Source: Myxococcales bacterium (GTDB lineage: Bacteria; Myxococcota_A; Polyangia; Polyangiales; Ga0077539). Taken from it: a DNA stretch of 64,000 bases. Every line of letters begins with the position of its first letter. Position 1 is the stretch's first letter. A model generated the notes under the pieces. That model did no database searches and was not told where the DNA came from. It was given only the letters and a program-made list of their open reading frames with translations. The DNA lies in the NCBI GenBank assembly GCA_016792845.1, contig JAEUKH010000046.1:62001-126000 (forward strand). The letters are read 5' to 3'. The translations under genes and the position numbers were made by a program. Below, piece after piece: positions 1 through 7,110 of the stretch.

Positions 1-789
1 AACGCGAACCTCATCAACACGGGGCGCCAGCAGTACGAAGACCTGCGCTACGAAGAGGCCATCCAGACGCTCTCGGCGGCGCTCATTCGTCGCGGCAACA
101 CCCCCGCCCAAGAGGCGCAGATCTACGAGTCGCTCGGGCTCGCGTACCTCGCCCTCTCGCGCAACGAAGAGGCCGAAGGGGCCTTTCGGTTGCTCTTCGC
201 GCGCGCCCCGCAGCACCGCCTCGACGGCTCGATCGCGCCTCGAGTGCGCGAGTTCTTCGAGCAGGCCCGGCAGCACTGGGAGCGCGACGGTCGCCCCGGG
301 GCCGCGCAGCCCACCGAGGCGCCGCGCGAGCTGCGTCCGGTGAGCATCGAGCATCGCTCTCCGCCCGAGCACCCGCGCTTGACCGAGCTGACCCTCGACG
401 CCTCGATGGTCGACCCCGACCGGCGCGCGGCGCAGCTCGTGCTCGCGTGGCGCGCAGGCTCGACGGGGCTCTTTCATCGCCAGGTGGGGCAGCGCTCGGG
501 TGGCCGTTACGCCTCGTCGGTGCCGGGCGCCGAGGTGCGGCCGCCGGTGCTTGAGTACTACTTCGAAGCGGTCGATCCGAATGGCATCGCGGTGGCCTCT
601 CGCGGCGACGCGTACGCGCCCCTGCGGGTGGTCGTGCCCGAAGCCCGTCGCACCGCCATCACGTCGCGGTGGTGGTTCTGGGCGGGCGCCGCGGCCCTCG
701 TCGCAGGCGTGGCCGTGGGCTCGTACTTCATCTTCTCGGGCGACAGCGCCGACCCCGCGCAGCTGCGCATCCAGGTGACCGGCGACTGA
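1..789 (+). CDS. TPR-like membrane-anchored protein, 3' part
   Basis: The reading frame is open from base 1, so the N terminus lies outside the window. The visible 262 residues begin with helix-turn-helix text of TPR type (YEEAIQTLSAALIRR and YESLGLAYLALSRNEEAEGAF), which usually mediates protein-protein contact. A globular middle part of unknown function follows. Near the C terminus there is one hydrophobic segment (WWFWAGAAALVAGVAVGSYF) and a short tail, so the TPR part is probably cytoplasmic and the tail periplasmic, though topology cannot be fixed. The stop is followed by a 70-bp gap before prmA. I do not recognise a specific family. Confidence 0.75.
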   Translation, partial: NANLINTGRQQYEDLRYEEAIQTLSAALIRRGNTPAQEAQIYESLGLAYLALSRNEEAEGAFRLLFARAPQHRLDGSIAPRVREFFEQARQHWERDGRPGAAQPTEAPRELRPVSIEHRSPPEHPRLTELTLDASMVDPDRRAAQLVLAWRAGSTGLFHRQVGQRSGGRYASSVPGAEVRPPVLEYYFEAVDPNGIAVASRGDAYAPLRVVVPEARRTAITSRWWFWAGAAALVAGVAVGSYFIFSGDSADPAQLRIQVTGD

Positions 790-859
790 GCCGTGTTGCG
801 AAATCGCCATTCTTTTCAACCTGTTAACTCACCATCTCTGAGACCCCCCCTACGCTGCC

Positions 860-1720
860 ATGACTGAACCCCGCTACCCGGTGTTGGTGCTCGAAGCGCC
901 GCGCGATGATGTTGACCTGTTGATCGGCAAGCTCACCCTCCTCGGGGCCGAGGGCATCGAAGAGCGTGACGCTTCGACCCTGGTGAAGAACACCTCGGGG
1001 CTGGTCACGCTCATCGCCAGCTTTGACGACGATGCGAGCGCCGCGGCCGCCCTCGAAGCGCTCGGTGACGCCCACAAGGTCACCCTCGACGCGGTGGTCG
1101 GCGACAGCTGGCGCGACGGCTGGAAGGCCCACTGGAAGCCCACCCGCATCACGCCCACCGTGGTGGTGGTGCCCAACTGGCTGAGCTACGACCCCGAGCC
1201 CGGCGACCGCGTGCTGCGCCTCGACCCGGGGCGGGCCTTCGGTACGGGGCAGCACCCCTCGACGGCCCTCGCGTCGCGCGCCATCGAGCGGCGGCTCACC
1301 GGGGCCGCCCACGGGCTCTTGCTCGACCTCGGGTGCGGCTCGGGCATCTTGGGCTTCGTGGCGCTGATGCACGGGTGCGGCCGCGTGGTCGGCAATGACA
1401 TCGACGAGGACTCGATCATCAACGCCCGAGAGAACGCAGAAGCCCTCGGTTTTGCATCGCAATTCGATCTCCGTATCGGAGGCTTCGAGGCGGTGCCCGA
1501 GACCAGCGCGCTGGTCGTGGCGAACATCGAGGCCAAGGTGCTCGTGCCCTTCGCGGCGACGGTGGGAGCGCGGGTCGAGGCGGGCGGGGCGTTGATCCTC
1601 TCGGGCATCTTGGTCGAGCAGCGGGCCGAGGTGGTGGCCGCGTACGAGGCGCTCGGGTTCAGTCTTGAGCGGGCCGAGGTCGAGGGCGAATGGATCTGCC
1701 CCGAGTTTCGGAAGGCCTGA
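860..1720 (+). CDS. prmA: Ribosomal protein L11 methyltransferase PrmA
   Basis: Cytoplasmic SAM-dependent enzyme that methylates lysines of ribosomal protein L11. The 286-residue length is normal for the family. The family signature DPGRAFGTGQHPSTAL lies at about residues 120-135, directly before the SAM-binding motif I LDLGCGSGILGF (about 152-163) and the acidic NDID motif. The later substrate-site segment reads VANIEAKVL, where the family usually has NI in the same place. The ATG start fits the usual N-terminal beta-strand. The next gene, rsmE, begins 15 bp downstream, so the two ribosome-modification genes are probably co-transcribed, an arrangement common in bacteria. Confidence 0.93.
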   Translation: MTEPRYPVLVLEAPRDDVDLLIGKLTLLGAEGIEERDASTLVKNTSGLVTLIASFDDDASAAAALEALGDAHKVTLDAVVGDSWRDGWKAHWKPTRITPTVVVVPNWLSYDPEPGDRVLRLDPGRAFGTGQHPSTALASRAIERRLTGAAHGLLLDLGCGSGILGFVALMHGCGRVVGNDIDEDSIINARENAEALGFASQFDLRIGGFEAVPETSALVVANIEAKVLVPFAATVGARVEAGGALILSGILVEQRAEVVAAYEALGFSLERAEVEGEWICPEFRKA

Positions 1721-1735
1721 GGTCGAGGTCGCACG

Positions 1736-2500
1736 GTGACCGATCGGGTGCGCGTCGCAGCCGAAAGCCTCCGCGCACACGGGGCCGTCGTGCGCGTCGA
1801 GGGCGAGGGCGCCCATCACCTCGCGCGGGTGCTCAGGGTCAAGGTCGGCGCTGAATTCGAGCTCTTCGATGGCGAAGGCTGGGTGGCCCTCGGGGCGGTG
1901 CAGCGGGTCGACGGGGGCGGGGTGACCTTCGCGCTCGTCGAGGCGCCGCGCCAAGGGCCGTGCGCCGACAGGGCCGCGGTGACGTGGTGGCAGGGCTTTC
2001 CGAAGGGTGACAAGTGGGAGACGGTGATCCGCCAGGCGACCGAGCTCGGGGTCGCGCGGGTGGGGCCGGTCTTCACCGAGCGCGCGGTGGTGCAGCCGCG
2101 GGCCGAGCGCGCAGAGGCGCGGCTCGTGCGGTGGCAGCGCGTGGCCGAAGAGGCGGCGCGGCAGTGCGGTCGGGCTGACGTGCCTGAGGTGTTGGAGGCC
2201 TGCACGCTGGCGCAGGCGCTCGCGGGCCTCGGGGCGCAGGCTGCGGGCGCGCTGCGGGTGGTCTGCGCGCCGGGCGCGTCGCGCGCGCTCACCGAGGTCG
2301 TGTCGGGGGCCGCGGGGCCGCTCACGGTCTTGGTGGGGCCCGAGGGCGGTCTCAGCGAAGACGAGCTCGTGTGCTGTGAGGCCGCGGGTTTTGTGCGGGT
2401 CTCGCTCGGCCCGCGGGTCTGGCGCACCGAGACCGCCGCGCCGGCGGTGCTGGGCATCGTCTCGGCGCTGATGGGCGACCTGACGTTTCGCGCGGGCTGA
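1736..2500 (+). CDS. rsmE: 16S rRNA m3U1498 methyltransferase RsmE
   Basis: SPOUT-class enzyme that methylates N3 of U1498 in 16S rRNA; it is cytoplasmic and normally a dimer. The 254-residue protein shows the family hallmarks: an N-terminal PUA-like part with HHLARVLRVKVGAEFELFDG, a central KGDKWETVIRQATELGVARVGPV segment, and the knot motifs VLVGPEGGLSEDE and VSLGPRVWRTETAAPAVL. The start is GTG, 15 bp after the prmA stop; no earlier in-frame start is needed. The pairing with prmA supports the call. Confidence 0.93.
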   Translation: MTDRVRVAAESLRAHGAVVRVEGEGAHHLARVLRVKVGAEFELFDGEGWVALGAVQRVDGGGVTFALVEAPRQGPCADRAAVTWWQGFPKGDKWETVIRQATELGVARVGPVFTERAVVQPRAERAEARLVRWQRVAEEAARQCGRADVPEVLEACTLAQALAGLGAQAAGALRVVCAPGASRALTEVVSGAAGPLTVLVGPEGGLSEDELVCCEAAGFVRVSLGPRVWRTETAAPAVLGIVSALMGDLTFRAG

Positions 2501-2540
2501 CCTGTTCAGCGTGGGCAAGGCGGGGTAGAGCTTCAAGGGT

Positions 2541-4136
2541 ATGCGAAGCCGGGTGTTGCTTTGGCTGATGGCGGGGCTCCTGGGCGGGGCCTTGGCCGCG
2601 TGTTCAGACTCGGGGGCAGGCGACACCGACCTGCAAGAGGCCAGGGTGTGCCCCGAGCGGGTGACCCGCGACGCCCGCAACCAGCCCCGCAACGCGCTCG
2701 GGCAGATTCGGTACTGCTGGCCCGGCGAGGCGCGCTGTTATTGCGACAGCGACAACGACTGTTATGCCCAAGCGGGGTATCGGCCGTGTACGCCGAACAC
2801 CAGCTCCGTCGACGCCGGGCGAGACGCGGGCGCACCCGTCGACACGGGCAACCGCATCGACACCGGCAACGGGCCCGTCGACACCGGCAACCGCGTCGAT
2901 ACGGGCAACGGGCCCGTCGACACCGGCAACCGCGTCGATGTGCCGGTCGCGCTCGATGCGGGCAACCCCGTGCGCGATGCGGGCTTCGACAGCGGCGCGG
3001 TGAGCCCCGACGCGGGGTGCGTGCGCGAGCCCACGACGCCCGATCGCAACGGTGACCCGCGAAACGCCGACGGCCACATTCGGTACTGCTGGCCGGGCGA
3101 GCTGCGGTGCTTCTGCGACCGCGACAACGATTGCTACGCCGAAGCGGGGTACGTCCCGATGTGCGGGGCCGCGCCCGATGCGGGGGCCCGCGACACGGGC
3201 AACGGGCCCGTCGACACGGGCAACCGCGTCGACACGGGCAACGGGCCCGTCGACACGGGCAACGGGCCCGTCGACACGGGCAACGGGCCCGTCGATGCGG
3301 GGGGCCCGCCGGGGGTCGACACCATCGCCTATTCGGGCAGCTTCGCGGTGCGAACGGGGCGCTTCACGGCCACGCTGACGGTGGCGGGGCTCAGCCGACA
3401 GGTGGTGCTCTATGTGCCCACGACGCGACCGACGAACCCCGCGCTGGTGCTCGCGTTTCACGGCACCAACGGCTCGGGTGACGTGATGCTCGATGAGTCA
3501 GGGGCGGTGACCCTGGCCAACAGCCAAGGGGTCATCGTCGCGGCGCCCACCTCGCGGTACATGAGCCGCGGCGACTGGGATCACGCCACCGAAGAGACCT
3601 ACTGGGAGACCTACCCCAATGTGAGCCCCACGGCGAACGCCGACCTGATGCTCACCCGCGCCATCATCGCCGAGGCCCAACGTCGGTACAACGTCGACGC
3701 CGATCGGGTGTACGCCATCGGGCACTCGAACGGGGCCTTCTTTGCGACCCTCGCGGCGATGACCCTCAGCGACCGCATCGCGGCTTTCGCGAACTCGTCG
3801 GGCGGGCTCGTGCAGTGCAACACCACCCAGAGTTGCCGCTTCGAAGGCACGGGGTCGACCTGCGCGCAGCTCCGGGGCCAGAGCGGGTGGTGCAACTGCA
3901 CCGGGGCCGAGAAGCCCGGGCCCATCGCGACGAGCGGGCGGCGGCCGCCGGGGTACTTCGCTCACGGCACCCAAGACCCGCTGGTGTCGGTGTATTACAC
4001 CTGCGCCCTTGAGGCCCGCATGCAGAGCCTCGGGTACACCGTCAGCACGGTGCTCCGGAGCGGCGACGGGCACGTCTTGCCGAGCCGCTTCGCCACCGAC
4101 GCGTGGGGCTTTCTCTCTCGGTATCGTCGGCAATAG
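2541..4136 (+). CDS. Esterase/PHB-depolymerase-like lipoprotein with DTGN repeats
   Basis: Predicted exported lipoprotein of 531 residues: the signal peptide ends in a lipobox LAAC with Cys21. Two imperfect copies of a Cys-rich module follow (about residues 36-83 and 160-207), sharing IRYCWPGE, RC.CD.DNDCYA and AGY.P. Each is followed by a linker of seven-residue repeats of the type NGPVDTG. The C-terminal 270 residues are an alpha/beta hydrolase of the polyhydroxybutyrate-depolymerase/feruloyl-esterase type: LAFHGTNGSG near the oxyanion hole, nucleophile elbow GHSNG (Ser about 396), Asp in HGTQDP (about 476) and His in GDGHV (about 509). This is probably a surface-tethered polyester or carbohydrate esterase; the substrate is unknown. 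A 40-bp gap separates it from rsmE. Confidence 0.8.
   Translation: MRSRVLLWLMAGLLGGALAACSDSGAGDTDLQEARVCPERVTRDARNQPRNALGQIRYCWPGEARCYCDSDNDCYAQAGYRPCTPNTSSVDAGRDAGAPVDTGNRIDTGNGPVDTGNRVDTGNGPVDTGNRVDVPVALDAGNPVRDAGFDSGAVSPDAGCVREPTTPDRNGDPRNADGHIRYCWPGELRCFCDRDNDCYAEAGYVPMCGAAPDAGARDTGNGPVDTGNRVDTGNGPVDTGNGPVDTGNGPVDAGGPPGVDTIAYSGSFAVRTGRFTATLTVAGLSRQVVLYVPTTRPTNPALVLAFHGTNGSGDVMLDESGAVTLANSQGVIVAAPTSRYMSRGDWDHATEETYWETYPNVSPTANADLMLTRAIIAEAQRRYNVDADRVYAIGHSNGAFFATLAAMTLSDRIAAFANSSGGLVQCNTTQSCRFEGTGSTCAQLRGQSGWCNCTGAEKPGPIATSGRRPPGYFAHGTQDPLVSVYYTCALEARMQSLGYTVSTVLRSGDGHVLPSRFATDAWGFLSRYRRQ
2838..2939 (+). repeat. 21/15-bp minisatellite, first block
   Basis: In-frame tandem repeats encoding VDTGNR(I/V)DTGNGP units inside the esterase lipoprotein. 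Copies differ mainly by synonymous changes (gacacg, gacacc, gatacg). The block sits between the two Cys-rich modules and acts as a flexible linker at protein level. Confidence 0.85.
3192..3299 (+). repeat. 21-bp minisatellite, second block
   Basis: Near-perfect tandem copies of a 21-bp unit encoding N-G-P-V-D-T-G, between the second Cys-rich module and the hydrolase domain. Nucleotide identity between units is higher than in the first block, suggesting more recent expansion by slippage or recombination. Confidence 0.88.
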
Positions 4137-4192
4137 GCCGCGGCGTCGGCCGAACAAAGCGGGCGAACCTTCGGCGCGTCGGCGGTACCGCG

Positions 4193-4222
4193 TTGACACT
4201 CTTCGGGGGCCTTTGCGATGGT
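4193..4222 (+). promoter_or_regulatory. Candidate sigma-70-type promoter
   Basis: A perfect -35 hexamer TTGACA (4193-4198) lies 18 bp before a weak -10 GATGGT (4217-4222). It would start transcription near 4229, placing the start codon of the next gene at 4260 rather than the upstream in-frame ATG at 4218. The -10 match is poor, so this is tentative. Confidence 0.35.
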
Positions 4223-4259
4223 ACCGCCCCGCTGGCCAACGGGCCGTCGAACCCGCACC

Positions 4260-7097
4260 ATGACCCAGCTCTCGTCTCTGCTCCTTCACGATCGGGTGGT
4301 GTCGGCTCACAAGCTCGACGAGGCCCACGAGCGTCTCGCGCAGATGGGGGGCGACCTCGCGACGTGCCTCCTCGAAGTGGGGGCCCTCGGTGAAGACACC
4401 CTCACGGCCTATCACGCCGCGAGCCTCGGGGTGGCGCCGTGCTCGCGGGCCGACCTCCTCGACGCAGACCTGAGCGCGCTGTCGAAGCTGGCGCGGGCGC
4501 AGGCCGAGCTCTTCGGCGCCGTGCCGCTGTTCTTCGACCCCGATGGGGTGCTTCAGGTCGCGGTCGCCGAGGCGCCCACCGAGGTGCTCCGCGATGCGCT
4601 GAGGGCGCTCTTCCGGCAGCCTATCGAGCTCGTCGCGGTGCTGCCCTTCAGGCTCCGCTGGGCGATGTGGCGTTACTATCAGAGCCCGCTCGACGCGCGC
4701 CTCGTGCGCTTGGGCGAGCAGCTCAGCACGACCCCGCCGGGCCCGCTGCCGCAGCTCGGGTCGTTGCATGCGATGACCGCCGCGGGGTCGCAGAGCGTGC
4801 GACCTGCCTCGCGGGCCCTCGCGGCGCTCCTCGACGACGAAGACGAAGACGACGAGCCTGAGCCCTTGCCCTCAGACCCGCCGCCGGTGCTCTTGGTGAA
4901 CCCCCGGCCGAGCGTGCACGCGCGGGGCTCGCTCCCGCCGCCGGTGGCGCGCACGACGGGCTCGGTGGCGCCCCCTCGGCGGGTGTCGGCTGAGCCGCGG
5001 GCGAGCGAGCGGCCCCCCGAGGCGTGGCTCGATCCCGACCCCCACTCGCGCACGACGGCGATCCCCGAAGAGCCCGTGCCGCGGGTGCGCTCTGTGAAGC
5101 CTTCGGCCGAGCCGTCGCGGGTGTCGAACGCGCCGCAGCTCGGCCCGCCGGTGCGCCCGTCGGGGCAGTCAGACCCCGCGATGCGTGTGCCCGCCTCGGT
5201 GCACCCGCCGGTGGTGGCGCGCACGCCCCCGTCGACGCGGCCGCTGCCGCCGGTTCAGTCGGTGAAGGCCGCTGATCCGGCGAGCATTCCGGGCACCCGC
5301 GGCGCGCTGGCGCCGCCCTCGGTGCCGAAGTTTGACAGCGTGCCGGCGCCCGCGCCGAGCGGCCGCCCTGGGCCGCCCGCGGAGCCTCGCCAGGGCATCA
5401 GCCTCGAAGAGGCCGAGCTGCGCCTGTCGACGGCCCAAGACCGCGACGCGGTGGTGGCCGCGATGCTCGAGCATCTCATCACCGAGTATCAGTTCGCGGC
5501 GCTGTGGGTCTGGCGCGGTGATCGCCTTGAGGGCCTCGCGGTGCGCGGGCCAGAGACCCCCACCACCTCGATTCGTACCCACCAGATCGCGGTCGATGCG
5601 TGCCCGGGGCTCGGGGCCCTTCGCGACCTCGCGGGGGTCTCGTACCAGCCCATCGCCCACAGCGGGGCCGACGGGGTGCTGCGCGCGGCCTTGGGGCGCG
5701 AGGGGGTGCCCATGGCGGTGCTGGCCCCGGTCAAATTGCGCGGTCGTGCGGCGCTCTTGCTCTGGGCCGACCTCGGGTCGCGGCCCGCGGGGGCGCCCAA
5801 CCTCGTCGAACTCGAGCGCTTCGTCGACCTCTGCGGCGCGGCCTTCGCGCGGCTCCTGGTGACGCGCAAGCAGGGCCCCAGCCTCGCGCCGGTGGCCCAA
5901 AGGGGCGACGGGCAGGGCTCGGGCCGCCCGGGGCCCTCGACGCCGCCTGCGGTGTCAGAGAGCGAGCGCCCTTGGCAGCCCTCACCCGAGCAGCGCATGG
6001 CGGCGTTGCGCGCGGCGGTGCTGGGGCAACCGGCGCCGCGGCGCAGCGTGCCCCCCGGGCCGGTGGCCACGGGTGATGGGTCGCGCACGCCCTCGGCGCG
6101 CAGCACGCCCTCGGCGCGCAGCACGCCCCGCCCGGCGACGCCGCGCCCGCGCACGCCGCGCCCGATCACCGGCGGGGCCGCGGGGCTCGCGGTGCCGGGG
6201 CCGGTCGGTCCGCGGGTGGGCACGCTCAGCGAGGCCGAGCGGCTCGTGGGCGAGGTGGCGCGCACGGGGATCCTCTCAGACGAGACCGCGGCGACGCTGG
6301 TCGCGATGGGCGATCGCGCCCTCGAAGCGGTGTTTCGGTACTTCCCCGGGGTGCACATGCCCCTCGGCGAGCAGGCCAGTCGCGGCCCCGCGGTCGAAGA
6401 GCTCGGGCCCATCCTGCGGCTCACGTTGCGCTTCCGTCAGGCCGCCGTGCCCTGGCTCCTGCGCGCCCTCGACAGCGCCGACGCCGATGTGCGGCTTTGT
6501 GCCATGGTGTGCCTCGGCGAGGTGCTCCACCCCGCGGCGATCGCGCGCCTGTCGACCCTGGTGCTTGACGCCGAGCCTGCGACCCGGGCCCTCGCGATCG
6601 AGGTGTTGAAGCCGTACCAGCGCTTCACCGAGTTTGAGTCGGTGCTGCGCACGCTGCGCACCCTCGTACGTGACACGCGCTCTCAGCCTGAGGCGCGCCG
6701 GGTGGCGGCAGCGAGCCTCGGCGAGTTTCGCGACGTGCCTTCGGTCGAGACCCTCATCGACGCGTTGGTCGACAACGACCCTGGCCTCGTCGAGGCGGCG
6801 CACCGGGCCTTGGTGCTCTTGACCCGGCAAGATCACGGCCCCGCGCCCGAGGGCTGGCGCCACTGGCACGAGCGCATGCGCGCGCGGCACCGGGTCGAGT
6901 GGCTCATCGAGGCGCTCTTGCACTCCGAGGCGGGGCTGCGCCACGACGCGAGCGAAGAGCTGAAGAAGGTCACGGGGCAGTTCTTTGGGTACTATTTCAA
7001 CCTCCCGCGCAAAGAGCGCGAGCGGGCCCATCAGCGGTACCTTGAGTGGTGGCGTCGCGAGGGCGCGCTGCGATTCACTGGGCGCCCTGCGCCCTGA
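4260..7097 (+). CDS. MshEN-like / GAF / HEAT-repeat multidomain protein
   Basis: A 945-residue protein of unknown function. Residues 1-150 resemble the N-terminal domain of GspE/PilB-type ATPases (LLEVGALGEDTLTAYHAASLGV and VAVAEAPTEVLRDALRALFRQPIELVAV), a fold that can bind cyclic-di-GMP in MshE. About 230 residues of Pro/Ser/Arg-rich linker follow, then a GAF-like domain (about 395-545, starting EEAELRLSTAQDRDAVVAAML). A second low-complexity linker with repeated ARSTP/PRP motifs leads to a C-terminal all-helical part with HEAT-type repeats (about 690-930: VRLCAMVCLGEVLHPAAIARL, ARRVAAASLGEFRDVPSVETL). No secretion ATPase domain is present. An in-frame ATG at 4218 would add 14 residues, but a TTGACA box at 4193 favours 4260. 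Confidence 0.72.
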   Translation: MTQLSSLLLHDRVVSAHKLDEAHERLAQMGGDLATCLLEVGALGEDTLTAYHAASLGVAPCSRADLLDADLSALSKLARAQAELFGAVPLFFDPDGVLQVAVAEAPTEVLRDALRALFRQPIELVAVLPFRLRWAMWRYYQSPLDARLVRLGEQLSTTPPGPLPQLGSLHAMTAAGSQSVRPASRALAALLDDEDEDDEPEPLPSDPPPVLLVNPRPSVHARGSLPPPVARTTGSVAPPRRVSAEPRASERPPEAWLDPDPHSRTTAIPEEPVPRVRSVKPSAEPSRVSNAPQLGPPVRPSGQSDPAMRVPASVHPPVVARTPPSTRPLPPVQSVKAADPASIPGTRGALAPPSVPKFDSVPAPAPSGRPGPPAEPRQGISLEEAELRLSTAQDRDAVVAAMLEHLITEYQFAALWVWRGDRLEGLAVRGPETPTTSIRTHQIAVDACPGLGALRDLAGVSYQPIAHSGADGVLRAALGREGVPMAVLAPVKLRGRAALLLWADLGSRPAGAPNLVELERFVDLCGAAFARLLVTRKQGPSLAPVAQRGDGQGSGRPGPSTPPAVSESERPWQPSPEQRMAALRAAVLGQPAPRRSVPPGPVATGDGSRTPSARSTPSARSTPRPATPRPRTPRPITGGAAGLAVPGPVGPRVGTLSEAERLVGEVARTGILSDETAATLVAMGDRALEAVFRYFPGVHMPLGEQASRGPAVEELGPILRLTLRFRQAAVPWLLRALDSADADVRLCAMVCLGEVLHPAAIARLSTLVLDAEPATRALAIEVLKPYQRFTEFESVLRTLRTLVRDTRSQPEARRVAAASLGEFRDVPSVETLIDALVDNDPGLVEAAHRALVLLTRQDHGPAPEGWRHWHERMRARHRVEWLIEALLHSEAGLRHDASEELKKVTGQFFGYYFNLPRKERERAHQRYLEWWRREGALRFTGRPAP

Positions 7098-7110
7098 GTG
7101 AGCGCCCGCG

